Positions 38,319 to 46,673 of a stretch of 64,000 nucleotides of DNA are shown here, piece after piece. The DNA is from Aliiroseovarius salicola (lineage in GTDB: Bacteria > Pseudomonadota > Alphaproteobacteria > Rhodobacterales > Rhodobacteraceae). The notes beneath the pieces are model-generated. The model did not search any database. It was given only the letters and a program-made list of their open reading frames with translations, and was not told the origin of the DNA. Each line of letters opens with the position of its first letter. Within the stretch, counting starts at the first letter, position 1. The translations under genes were made by a program, and so were the position numbers. Location of the stretch: the NCBI RefSeq assembly GCF_027891095.1, contig NZ_JAQIIO010000001.1, forward strand, positions 659,683-723,682. Reading direction: 5' to 3'.

Positions 38319-38334
38319 TTGACCAAACGGTAAA
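38319..38334. promoter_or_regulatory. Second RutR-like operator, upstream of the amidase-hydantoinase-ABC unit
   Basis: TTGACCAAACGGTAAA has a perfect left half (TTGACCA) and matches the recalled RutR consensus at 12 of 16 positions. With the site at 35507 it would place both halves of the pyrimidine set under one regulator. Confidence 0.5.
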
Positions 38335-38488
38335 AAGTAACCGTGACAAGATATGCGCCGGCCCCCCGAACAGCCAGGGCAAGAGCGCAACAACAGGGAG
38401 ACAAAGGGGCTATGCCTCGCGTCACGAGCCACCCTTGTTCAACGAGGGTCGGGGCCTGACCGCACGCATCTTCCCGTTGAGAATTTAC

Positions 38489-38510
38489 CCACGCAGGCGC
38501 GCCTGCGTGG
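38489..38510. repeat. 22-bp perfect palindrome in the leader of the amidase gene
   Basis: CCACGCAGGCG is followed directly by its reverse complement. In RNA it would fold into a 9-bp GC-rich stem with a CGCG loop, ending 20 nt before the ATG at 38531 and close to the AGGAGAG ribosome site. Confidence 0.6.
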
Positions 38511-38530
38511 CTTCGACAGGAGAGACAGAT

Positions 38531-39781
38531 ATGGCCGCACCCGGCGAAAACATCAAAATCAATGGTGACAGGCTGTGGGACAGCCTGATGGAGATGGCCA
38601 AGATCGGTCCCGGTATCGCTGGCGGCAACAACCGCCAGACCCTGACCGATGAAGACGGTGAAGGCCGCGCCTTGTTCCAGAAATGGTGTGAAGCGGCGGG
38701 CATGACCATGGGCCTTGATACGATGGGCAACATGTTTGCCACGCGGGCAGGGGAAGACCCGGAGGCCTTGCCGGTTTATGTGGGGTCGCACCTCGACACG
38801 CAGCCGACCGGCGGGAAATATGACGGGGTGCTCGGCGTACTTGGTGGGTTGGAACTGATCCGCACCATGAACGATCTGGGCATAAAGACCAAACACCCCA
38901 TTGTCGTCACCAACTGGACCAACGAAGAAGGCACCCGCTTTGCGCCTGCGATGCTCGCGTCAGGTGTGTTTGCGGGCAAGCACACGCAAGACTGGGCTTA
39001 TGACCGCGAAGATGCCGAGGGTAAGAAGTTCGGCGATGAATTAAAGCGCATCGGTTGGGTTGGCGACGAAGAAGTCGGCGCGCGCAAGATGCACGCCATG
39101 TTCGAACTGCATATCGAACAGGGTCCGATCCTCGAAGCCGAGGGCAAGGACATCGGTGTTGTCACCCACGGTCAGGGCCTGAACTGGCTGGAAGTGACCA
39201 TTGTGGGCAAGGAAAGCCACACCGGATCCACCCCCATGCCAATGCGCATCAACGCGGGCCGCGGCCTCGCTCTGATCACAGAACTGGTGCATGAGATTGC
39301 GATGAAGCACCAGCCCAACGCGGTTGGCGCGATTGGCCATATCGACGTCTACCCGAACTCGCGTAACATCATCCCCGGCAAGGTGGTCTGCACCGTCGAT
39401 TTCCGCTCGCACCTGCAAGAGGTGATCGACGCGATGATCGCCGAGTTTGACGATCGCGCGCCGAAGCTCTGCACCGATATTGGCGTGGAAATGAGCTGGG
39501 AAATGGTCGGCACCTTCGATCCGCCTGCCTTTGACGAAACTTGTGTGAAGGCGGTGCGCAATGCGGCAGAGCGGCTGGGTTACAGCCATATGGATATCGT
39601 CTCGGGTGCGGGCCACGACGCCTGTTGGATCAACGAGATCTATCCCACCGCGATGATCATGTGCCCCTGCGTCGACGGGCTGAGCCACAATGAGGCGGAG
39701 GACATCAGCAAAGAGTGGGCCACCGCAGGTACTGACGTGCTGATGCATGCCGTACTGGAAACCGCCGAAATCGTAGAATGA
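38531..39781 (+). CDS. M20-type amidase: beta-ureidopropionase / N-carbamoyl-amino-acid hydrolase
   Basis: A 416-residue dizinc hydrolase of the HyuC/AllC/PydC group. Metal-binding landmarks are H87 and D98 (VGSHLDTQPTGGKYDGVLG), NEEGTRF and a late SGAGHDACW. Beside dihydropyrimidinase and dihydropyrimidine dehydrogenase its likely reaction is hydrolysis of N-carbamoyl-beta-alanine to beta-alanine, CO2 and ammonia, the third step of the pathway. I chose ATG 38531 with AGGAGAG upstream. The frame extends to 38435 but that part contains the leader palindrome. Confidence 0.88.
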   Translation: MAAPGENIKINGDRLWDSLMEMAKIGPGIAGGNNRQTLTDEDGEGRALFQKWCEAAGMTMGLDTMGNMFATRAGEDPEALPVYVGSHLDTQPTGGKYDGVLGVLGGLELIRTMNDLGIKTKHPIVVTNWTNEEGTRFAPAMLASGVFAGKHTQDWAYDREDAEGKKFGDELKRIGWVGDEEVGARKMHAMFELHIEQGPILEAEGKDIGVVTHGQGLNWLEVTIVGKESHTGSTPMPMRINAGRGLALITELVHEIAMKHQPNAVGAIGHIDVYPNSRNIIPGKVVCTVDFRSHLQEVIDAMIAEFDDRAPKLCTDIGVEMSWEMVGTFDPPAFDETCVKAVRNAAERLGYSHMDIVSGAGHDACWINEIYPTAMIMCPCVDGLSHNEAEDISKEWATAGTDVLMHAVLETAEIVE

Positions 39782-39787
39782 GATATT

Positions 39788-39812
39788 GGTCGGGGCATTG
39801 CTCCGGCCTTTT
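39788..39812 (+). terminator. Terminator-like hairpin between the amidase gene and hydA
   Basis: GGTCGGGGC pairs with GCTCCGGCC (two G-T pairs) around ATT, followed by TTTT. A second smaller hairpin (CCCCG/CGGGG) follows near 39820-39835. It probably attenuates rather than stops read-through into hydA. Confidence 0.5.
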
Positions 39813-39856
39813 GATGTCACCCCGTTTGACCGGGGCCAAAACACAGGGAGTGCACC

Positions 39857-41311
39857 ATGAGCACCGTCATCAAGAATGGAACCATCGTCACCGCCGACCT
39901 GACCTATAAATCCGACGTCCTGATAGAGGGTGGAAAGATTGTTCAGATCGGGGAAAATCTTAAGGGCGACAAAGAACTGGACGCTACCGGCTGCTATGTC
40001 ATGCCGGGCGGTATCGACCCGCATACCCATCTGGAAATGCCCTTCATGGGCACCTATTCCTCGGATGATTTCGAAAGCGGTACGCGGGCCGGGTTGGCGG
40101 GAGGCACCACGATGGTGGTGGATTTCGCGCTGCCCAATCAGGGCGAAAGCCTGCTTGATGCGCTCAAGCGCTGGGACAACAAATCGACCCGTGCCAATTG
40201 CGATTATTCCTTCCATATGGCCGTCACTTGGTGGGGCGAACAGGTCTGGGATGACATGGACGAGGTCGTGAACAAGCGCGGCATTAACACGTTCAAGCAT
40301 TTCCTCGCCTACAAGGGCGCCCTCATGGTGAATGATGACGAGCTGTTCCACAGCTTCACCCGCTGCGCTGACCTTGGCGCCACGCCGATGGTGCATGCCG
40401 AAAACGGCGACGTGGTGGCGGAACTCTCGGCCCGTCTGCTGGCCGATGGCAACAATGGTCCCGAGGCCCATGCCTATTCGCGGCCTCCGCAGGTGGAAGG
40501 TGAAGCCACCAATCGCGCGATCATGATTGCGGATATGGCCGGTGCGCCGCTTTATGTGGTGCATACCTCTTGCGAGGACAGCCACGAAGCCATTCGCCGG
40601 GCGCGGATGCAAGGTAAACGCGTTTGGGGCGAACCGCTGATCCAGCATCTGACGCTGGATGAAAGTGAGTATTTCAACAAGGATTGGGATCATGCCGCGC
40701 GTCGTGTCATGTCGCCCCCCTTCCGCAATAAGCAGCACCAAGACAGTCTTTGGGCCGGTCTGTCGTCCGGCAGCCTAAGCGTCGTGGCCACCGACCATTG
40801 CGCCTTTACCACCGAGCAGAAGCGCTCTGGTGTGGGTGATTTCACCAAGATCCCGAACGGCACCGGCGGACTTGAGGACCGGATGCCGATGCTTTGGACC
40901 CATGGGGTGAACACCGGTCGGATCACCATGAACGAATTTGTCGCCGTGACCTCAACCAATGTGGCAAAGATCATGAATTGCTACCCTCAAAAGGGTGCGG
41001 TTCTGGTGGGGGCGGATGCTGACCTTGTGGTCTGGGATCCCGAGAAGGAAAAGACCATTGCAGCGGAAGGCCAGCAAAGCTCGATCGACTATAATGTCTT
41101 TGAAGGCAAGCATGTGAAAGGCCTGCCGCGGTTCACACTGACCCGCGGGCAGGTGGCCGTGCATGACGGTGAGATCCGCTGCGAGGAAGGCCATGGCAAA
41201 TTTGTTGCCCGCGAACCCAACGCCACGGTGAACCGTGCGCTGACTCAATGGAAAGACCTGACCCAGCCGCGTCCGGTTGAACGCAGCGGCATTCCGGCGA
41301 CTGGAGTGTGA
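39857..41311 (+). CDS. hydA: Dihydropyrimidinase (hydantoinase)
   Basis: A 484-residue dizinc amidohydrolase. H56 and H58 in GGIDPHTHLE and the carboxylated lysine K153 in FKHFLAYKGAL are present, as are HAENGD and VATDHCAF (fourth metal ligand Asp). It opens dihydrouracil or dihydrothymine to the N-carbamoyl-beta-amino acid, the second step of reductive pyrimidine breakdown. Preceded by CAGGGAG. Its stop lies 1 bp before the GTG start of the ABC ATPase. Confidence 0.94.
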   Translation: MSTVIKNGTIVTADLTYKSDVLIEGGKIVQIGENLKGDKELDATGCYVMPGGIDPHTHLEMPFMGTYSSDDFESGTRAGLAGGTTMVVDFALPNQGESLLDALKRWDNKSTRANCDYSFHMAVTWWGEQVWDDMDEVVNKRGINTFKHFLAYKGALMVNDDELFHSFTRCADLGATPMVHAENGDVVAELSARLLADGNNGPEAHAYSRPPQVEGEATNRAIMIADMAGAPLYVVHTSCEDSHEAIRRARMQGKRVWGEPLIQHLTLDESEYFNKDWDHAARRVMSPPFRNKQHQDSLWAGLSSGSLSVVATDHCAFTTEQKRSGVGDFTKIPNGTGGLEDRMPMLWTHGVNTGRITMNEFVAVTSTNVAKIMNCYPQKGAVLVGADADLVVWDPEKEKTIAAEGQQSSIDYNVFEGKHVKGLPRFTLTRGQVAVHDGEIRCEEGHGKFVAREPNATVNRALTQWKDLTQPRPVERSGIPATGV

Positions 41312-41312
41312 T

Positions 41313-42092
41313 GTGAGCGAAACCGTTATCGAAGCCAAGAATCTGGACCTGACCTTCCAGACCAATGACGGCCCGATCCATGCCTTGAAGGGTGTAGATC
41401 TGAATATCAACAAGGGGGACTTTGTCAGCTTCATCGGTCCGTCAGGCTGTGGCAAGACCACATTCCTGCGTGTCATTGCTGCGCTGGAACATCCCACCGG
41501 GGGCGAGATCACCGTAAACGGCATGTCGCCGGATGAGGCGCGCCGTAACCGCGCTTATGGCTATGTGTTCCAGGCGGCGGGGCTTTACCCGTGGCGCACC
41601 ATTGGTGGCAATATCAAGCTGCCGCTGGAAATCATGGGCTATTCCAAAGCGGATCAGGCTGCGAAGGTTGAGAAGGTGTTGGAGCTGGTTGATCTGGCCG
41701 GGTTCGAGAAAAAGTTCCCGTGGCAGCTCTCTGGTGGGATGCAGCAACGGGCTTCGATTGCCCGGGCGTTGGCATTTGATGCAGACCTTCTTCTGATGGA
41801 CGAACCATTTGGAGCGCTGGATGAGATTGTGCGCGATCACCTGAATGAACAGCTCTTGAAGCTCTGGGCGCGCACCGAAAAAACCATCGGGTTTGTGACC
41901 CATTCGATCCCCGAGGCGGTTTATCTGTCGACCAAGATCGTGGTGATGTCGCCCCGTCCGGGCCGGATCACCGACGTGATCGAAAGCACGTTGCCGAAAG
42001 AACGCCCACTCGATATCCGCGACACGCCGGAATTTCTGGATATTGCCCATCGCGTGCGTGAAGGGCTTCGTGCGGGGCATGCCTATGACTAG
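41313..42092 (+). CDS. ABC transporter ATPase of the pyrimidine-operon importer (SsuB/TauB-like)
   Basis: A 259-residue ATPase: Walker A GPSGCGKTT, signature LSGGMQQR, Walker B LLLMDEPFGALDE, all typical of the nitrate/sulfonate/pyrimidine-precursor group. I start at GTG 41313, with GGAG 6 bp upstream and just after the hydA stop. The longer frame from 41277 lies inside hydA. It overlaps the next permease. Confidence 0.9.
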   Translation: MSETVIEAKNLDLTFQTNDGPIHALKGVDLNINKGDFVSFIGPSGCGKTTFLRVIAALEHPTGGEITVNGMSPDEARRNRAYGYVFQAAGLYPWRTIGGNIKLPLEIMGYSKADQAAKVEKVLELVDLAGFEKKFPWQLSGGMQQRASIARALAFDADLLLMDEPFGALDEIVRDHLNEQLLKLWARTEKTIGFVTHSIPEAVYLSTKIVVMSPRPGRITDVIESTLPKERPLDIRDTPEFLDIAHRVREGLRAGHAYD

Positions 42093-42978
42093 CTCGGGCC
42101 GTTTCGCATCTGTCCTGCCGATCTTGACCGTGGTCGCGGCCATTGTCGCGATCTGGTACTCGGCGGCAATTGGTATGAACGGCAAATGGGCACGCGATCA
42201 GGCGGCGCGCGCTGAGATCACGCTGAGCACATCTGAGCTGATTGCCGACACTTGGAGCCAGGAACGCCCGGTTTTGCCAGTGCCGCACCAAGTGCTGGGC
42301 GAGCTGTGGAAGACAACCGGAGAAATGGTGCTGAAAGGCCGCGCCTTTTCCAAGAGGTCGCTGATCTTCCACGGCTGGATCACGCTTTCGGCCACGCTAC
42401 TTGGTTTCGTGTTCGGAACAGGGGCCGGGATCCTGCTGGCCGTTGGCATTGTACACAACAAGGCGATGGATATGAGCGTAATGCCCTGGGCAATTGCGTC
42501 GCAAACCATCCCCATTCTCGCGATTGCGCCGATGATCATTGTGGTGCTGAATTCGATCGGCATTCAGGGGCTTGTCCCAAAGGCAATCATCTCGGCCTAT
42601 CTGTCCTTCTTTCCTGTGGTGGTTGGTATGGTGAAGGGGCTGCGGAGCCCGGATGCGATGCAGCTTGATCTGCTGAAAACCTACTCCGCCAGCGGATCAG
42701 AGACCTTTTGGAAGCTGCGGCTGCCATCTTCAATGCCATACCTCTTCACCGCGCTGAAAATCGGCATGGCCGCGTCTTTGGTTGGGGCCATTGTTGGTGA
42801 ACTCCCAACAGGCGCAATCCGTGGCCTTGGGGCGCGGATGCTGACCGGGAGCTATTATGGTCAGACAATCCAGATCTGGTCTGCCCTGTTGGCCGCGGCT
42901 ATTCTGGCGGCGAGCCTTGTTGGCATCATCAGCATGATCGAACGACGCATGCTCAAGCGGATGGGAGCAAAGACATGA
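42085..42978 (+). CDS. ABC permease 1 of the pyrimidine-operon importer
   Basis: A 297-residue permease of the BPD_transp_1 fold with six helices. The EAA-like loop (LKTYSASGSETFWKLRLPSSMPYLF) marks the ATPase contact. ATG 42085 overlaps the ATPase stop region by 8 bp with GGGG upstream; ATG 42079 is an alternative. It forms a heterodimer with the next gene's product. Confidence 0.88.
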   Translation: MTSSGRFASVLPILTVVAAIVAIWYSAAIGMNGKWARDQAARAEITLSTSELIADTWSQERPVLPVPHQVLGELWKTTGEMVLKGRAFSKRSLIFHGWITLSATLLGFVFGTGAGILLAVGIVHNKAMDMSVMPWAIASQTIPILAIAPMIIVVLNSIGIQGLVPKAIISAYLSFFPVVVGMVKGLRSPDAMQLDLLKTYSASGSETFWKLRLPSSMPYLFTALKIGMAASLVGAIVGELPTGAIRGLGARMLTGSYYGQTIQIWSALLAAAILAASLVGIISMIERRMLKRMGAKT

Positions 42979-43820
42979 TCTGGATTCTCTTTGCCTTTGC
43001 CTTTTGGGGCTTCACCTGGTGGCTCAACGGCTGGATTGCCAATTCTTCGCACGCCGCAACACGCGGTGCCCGGCTTGCGGTGCCGATCATCTTTGGCATC
43101 ACAGTTCTGGTGGTCTGGGAAGCGTTGGTACGTGGGCTGAACGTGCCGCCCGTTATCCTGCCTCCGCCCTCGGCCATTGCAGCCAAAGTGGCAACATCGC
43201 TCGACGTTCTGTGGATCGACTTTGTGCAGACCTTTATGAAAGGCGCGCTGACTGGATATCTGATGGGCTGTGGTGCAGCCTTTGTGATTGCCGTCCTGAT
43301 TGACCGGTCACCTTTCCTGCAACGGGGTCTTCTGCCCGTGGGCAACTTTATCGCGGCCCTGCCCATCATTGGCACCGCGCCGATCCTGGTGATGTGGTTC
43401 GGCTTTGACTGGCACTCAAAGGCCGCCGTGGTTGTCGTCATGGTGTTCTTCCCGATGCTGGTGAATACGGTGCAGGGTCTGGCCGCGACCGACAGTATGC
43501 AGCGAGATTTGATGAAAACCTATTCCGCGAACTACTGGCAGACACTCTTGTCCTTACGCCTGCCCGCCGCAATGCCCGCGATCTTCAATGGGCTTAAGGT
43601 GGCGACTACACTGGCGCTGATCGGCGCCATTGTGGCGGAGTTCTTTGGCTCGCCTATCAAAGGCATGGGGTTTCGTATCTCGACCGAGGTGGGCCGATTG
43701 GGGCTGGATATGGTCTGGGCGGAAATCACCATTGCCGCCATTGCCGGATCGGCTTTCTACGGTATCGTGGCATTAATCGAAAAGGGGGTCACATTCTGGC
43801 ACCCCTCACAAAGAGGCTGA
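42975..43820 (+). CDS. ABC permease 2 of the pyrimidine-operon importer
   Basis: A 281-residue permease of the same fold, with an EAA-like loop LMKTYSANYWQTLLSLRLPAAMPAIF. It begins with a hydrophobic, Trp-rich helix (IWILFAFAFWGFTWWLNGW). It overlaps permease 1 by 4 bp. Having two unlike permeases is common in THI5/NMT1-type importers. Confidence 0.9.
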   Translation: MIWILFAFAFWGFTWWLNGWIANSSHAATRGARLAVPIIFGITVLVVWEALVRGLNVPPVILPPPSAIAAKVATSLDVLWIDFVQTFMKGALTGYLMGCGAAFVIAVLIDRSPFLQRGLLPVGNFIAALPIIGTAPILVMWFGFDWHSKAAVVVVMVFFPMLVNTVQGLAATDSMQRDLMKTYSANYWQTLLSLRLPAAMPAIFNGLKVATTLALIGAIVAEFFGSPIKGMGFRISTEVGRLGLDMVWAEITIAAIAGSAFYGIVALIEKGVTFWHPSQRG

Positions 43821-43857
43821 ACAAAAGACACAGCCAAAACACAACAGGGAGTTGGAT

Positions 43858-44841
43858 ATGATGAAATACATGAAAGGCGCGATTGCCGCGTTTGCATTGG
43901 GGTCTTCGGGCGCCATGGCGGCGGACGATTTGACGCTTCAACTGAAGTGGGTCACGCAGGCGCAGTTTGCCGGGTATTATGTGGCGCTGGAAAACGGGTA
44001 TTATTCGGAAGAAGATCTGAATGTAACCATCAAGCCGGGTGGCCCGGATGTGGCCCCGGTTCAGGTGCTGATGGGTGGCGGTGCTGACGTGATGATCGAC
44101 TGGATGCCATCGGCACTGGCTGCGCGCGAGCAAGGTGCCCCGGTGGTGAATATTGCCCAGCCGTTCAAATCATCCGGCATGATGCTGACCTGCCGCAAGG
44201 ATACCGGCATCACCGCGCCCAGTGATTTCCCCGGTAAAACACTGGGCGTTTGGTTCTTTGGCAATGAATATCCATTCCTCAGCTGGATGTCCTCGTTGGG
44301 CATCGGAACCGAAGGTGGTGACGGCGTTACCGTGCTGAAGCAAGGTTTCAATGTGGACCCGATTTTACAAGGCCAGGCCGATTGTGTGTCGACCATGACC
44401 TATAACGAATACTGGCAGATCATTGACGCAGGTCTGACCGCCGACGATCTGGTGACCTTCAAATATGAAGATCAAGGCGTGGCGACGCTGGAAGACGGGC
44501 TTTATGTGCTGGAAGACAAGCTGTCGGATGATGGCTTCAAAGACCAGATGGCCCGCTTTGTTCGCGCCTCCATGAAAGGCTGGAAATGGGCAGAAGAGAA
44601 CCCGGCGGATGCTGCCATGATCGTGCTGGAATATGACGAAACTGGCGCGCAGACCGAAAAGCACCAGGTGCGTATGATGGGTGAGATTGCCAAGCTGACC
44701 GCAGGGTCAAATGGTGCTCTGGACCCGGCTGATTACGAACGTACTGTGGCCACCCTGATGGGCGGTGGTTCAGACCCGGTGATCACCATGGCACCCAAGG
44801 GCGCCTATACGCTCGATATTACCGACATGGCGTTGAAATAA
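43858..44841 (+). CDS. ABC substrate-binding protein, NMT1/THI5-like
   Basis: A 327-residue exported protein with a signal peptide (MMKYMKGAIAAFALGSSGAMA) and the NMT1/THI5-like opening LTLQLKWVTQAQFAGYYVALENGYY. Family members bind pyrimidine-like or aromatic ligands (for example HMP precursors or riboflavin). In this operon the ligand is likely a pyrimidine base, dihydropyrimidine or hydantoin (inference). ATG 43858 follows AGGGAG with 6 bp spacing. Confidence 0.9.
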   Translation: MMKYMKGAIAAFALGSSGAMAADDLTLQLKWVTQAQFAGYYVALENGYYSEEDLNVTIKPGGPDVAPVQVLMGGGADVMIDWMPSALAAREQGAPVVNIAQPFKSSGMMLTCRKDTGITAPSDFPGKTLGVWFFGNEYPFLSWMSSLGIGTEGGDGVTVLKQGFNVDPILQGQADCVSTMTYNEYWQIIDAGLTADDLVTFKYEDQGVATLEDGLYVLEDKLSDDGFKDQMARFVRASMKGWKWAEENPADAAMIVLEYDETGAQTEKHQVRMMGEIAKLTAGSNGALDPADYERTVATLMGGGSDPVITMAPKGAYTLDITDMALK

Positions 44842-44867
44842 GTCTCTAAACCTTGTGTTAGAGCCAT

Positions 44868-44893
44868 ATGGCCGTCCCGTCCGGGGCGGCCAT
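44868..44893. terminator. Bidirectional terminator between the pyrimidine operon and the GntR gene
   Basis: ATGGCCGTCCC pairs with GGGGCGGCCAT (one G-T) around GTCC, lying between two convergent genes. The 3' flank on the plus strand is TTTC. Confidence 0.7.
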
Positions 44894-44894
44894 T

Positions 44895-45554
44895 TCACAT
44901 CTTGCTGAGATGTTTCAAAAGGCTGTCCTTGGCACCCAGAATGTGCTGCTGCGTTAGCTCTGCGGCTAGATCCGCATCACCGCGCTCGCACGCTTCTTGA
45001 ATATGCGCATGTTCGTCGTTCGCGCGTGCCATACCATCTGTCAGCACCAGTTGCGCCCGAAGGTAACGGTCGACCCGATCCAAAGCGCTTTCAATTGCCT
45101 CCAGATGAAAGCTCAGATCGGATGCGTTGTAGAGTGTGGCGTGAAATTTCCGGTTCAGGTTGCCCCAAGCCATCGGATCATCCGATTTGGCAAAAGCCTC
45201 CAGATACCCGCGCGCTTTGGCCAGTATCTCGGGCGTCATGCGTGGAACCGCCGTGCGGATCACATGCGGTTCCAGAAGCGAGCGATAGTCGAAGATCTCA
45301 CCCGCTTCTTCCGCTGATAATCCTGACACAACCGCCCCTTTGTAGCGTTGCGATTTGACCAGGCCATGTTCTTCCAGACGAGAGATTGCCTCGCGGACGG
45401 GGATTCGGGATGTGTTGAACATCCGGGCAATCTCATCTTGTCGAAGTGGAGCGCCTTCTTCCAGATCACCCTCAATGATGGCTTTTTTCAGCGCATCAAA
45501 AATGATCGATGCCGCAGACGCGGTTTTCGAAATATCGACTGATTTTAACTGCAT
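44895..45554 (-). CDS. GntR-family regulator (FCD type), likely hydroxyproline operon regulator
   Basis: A 219-residue regulator with an N-terminal winged helix (about 10-78; LRQDEIARMFNTSRIPVREAISRLEEHGLV) and an all-helical FCD ligand domain (about 90-215) with the metal-site Asp/His pattern. It is divergent from the hydroxyproline genes and so probably controls them. A palindrome in the shared promoter region (TTGGATCCAA) recurs in front of a prolidase gene at 60.2 kb. A good ribosome site (AGAGAGGG) precedes ATG 45554. Confidence 0.9.
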   Translation of the reverse strand: MQLKSVDISKTASAASIIFDALKKAIIEGDLEEGAPLRQDEIARMFNTSRIPVREAISRLEEHGLVKSQRYKGAVVSGLSAEEAGEIFDYRSLLEPHVIRTAVPRMTPEILAKARGYLEAFAKSDDPMAWGNLNRKFHATLYNASDLSFHLEAIESALDRVDRYLRAQLVLTDGMARANDEHAHIQEACERGDADLAAELTQQHILGAKDSLLKHLSKM

Positions 45555-45625
45555 GATCCCTCTCTTCTGAGTGAAGCTATCAGGTTCTTTGGGTGGAATG
45601 AAAGGATTTTGAAAGAACTATATTG

Positions 45626-45643
45626 AATATTGGATCCAATTTT
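45626..45643. promoter_or_regulatory. GntR-type operator upstream of the hydroxyproline operon
   Basis: AATATTGGATCCAATTTT is a near-perfect palindrome centred on GGATCC (ATTGGATCCAAT is exact). It sits in the divergent promoter region 72 bp from the GntR start and 74 bp from the first catabolic gene. The core recurs at 60227-60236. Size and symmetry fit FCD-family operators. Confidence 0.6.
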
Positions 45644-45716
45644 AGTAAAGCTGAATTAGGCGGGCTGATTGTGTGCCCCAATCCCTGTTCCAACAGGCCC
45701 AGATCAGGATACTGAC

Positions 45717-46673
45717 ATGTCGAATATCTTCACCGGGACCATCCCCGCTCTTATGACCCCGTGCACCGCTGATCGGAAACCAGACTATGATGCGCTGGTC
45801 AGAATGGGGAAGGAAATGATTGCGGCGGGTATGTCTGCCGTAGTCTATTGCGGATCAATGGGGGATTGGCCGCTTCTGACCGATGAAGAGCGGATGTTGG
45901 GTGTGCAGGCCCTGTGTGAAGCGGGTGTACCTGTGATCGTCGGTACCGGTGCAGTAAACACTAAAATAGCAGCGGCCCACGCGGCCCACGCACAGAAAGT
46001 TGGCGCCAAAGGCCTGATGGTTATTCCCCGTGTGCTGTCGCGTGGGCCATCCATAACCGCGCAGAAAGATCACTTCAAAGCGATCTTGTCAGCAGCTCCG
46101 AACCTGCCGGCTGTGATCTACAACTCTCCCTATTACGGCTTTGCCACCCGTGCGGATCTGTTCTTTGCCCTGCGAGAGGAGCATCCCAACCTGATAGGCT
46201 TCAAGGAGTTCGGTGGAGCGGAAGATCTGCGCTATGCCGCAGAAAATATCACGTCGAAAGACGACAGCGTCACTCTGATGATCGGTGTGGACACCACGGT
46301 CTATCATGGCTTCGTGAACTGCGGCGCTGAAGGGGCGATCACCGGTATTGGCAATGCCCTTCCAAAAGAGGTTCTGCAATTGGTGGCACTCAGTCAAAAA
46401 GCGGCTGCCGGGAATGCGGATGCCCGGGTGAAAGCCAAGGAGTTGGAAGAAGCGCTGGGCGTGCTTTCGTCCTTCGATGAAGGCCCCGATCTGGTGCTTT
46501 ACTACAAGCACCTGATGGTGCTGAACGGTAATGCCGAATACACGCTGCATTTCAATGAGACCGATGTGCTGACCGATGCGCAACGCAACTACGTCGAAGC
46601 ACAATACAACCTCTTCAAGATCTGGTACGCAGATTGGTCGCGCCAAGGCGGCGTGGTGGCTGAATGCGCGTAA
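45717..46673 (+). CDS. DHDPS/NAL-family lyase, likely pyrroline-4-hydroxy-2-carboxylate deaminase
   Basis: A 318-residue class I aldolase-fold enzyme. Y135 (VIYNSPYYG) and Schiff-base K163 (LIGFKEFGG) are in place. Next to 4-hydroxyproline epimerase and a D-amino-acid oxidase-like gene, the likely reaction is deamination of 1-pyrroline-4-hydroxy-2-carboxylate to 2-oxoglutarate semialdehyde. ATG 45717 follows AGGAT. An upstream frame start at 45669 (GTG) is less likely. It overlaps the epimerase start. Confidence 0.85.
   Translation: MSNIFTGTIPALMTPCTADRKPDYDALVRMGKEMIAAGMSAVVYCGSMGDWPLLTDEERMLGVQALCEAGVPVIVGTGAVNTKIAAAHAAHAQKVGAKGLMVIPRVLSRGPSITAQKDHFKAILSAAPNLPAVIYNSPYYGFATRADLFFALREEHPNLIGFKEFGGAEDLRYAAENITSKDDSVTLMIGVDTTVYHGFVNCGAEGAITGIGNALPKEVLQLVALSQKAAAGNADARVKAKELEEALGVLSSFDEGPDLVLYYKHLMVLNGNAEYTLHFNETDVLTDAQRNYVEAQYNLFKIWYADWSRQGGVVAECA

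Noticed and set aside
38435..38530. Longer N-terminus of the amidase
   Set aside because: Includes the leader palindrome and has no ribosome site; ATG 38531 follows AGGAGAG.
39041..40741. 566-residue frame antisense to the amidase and hydA genes
   Set aside because: Very long, but exactly opposite two recognised enzymes, crosses their terminator-like spacer, and shows His/Arg/Gly-rich shadow composition.
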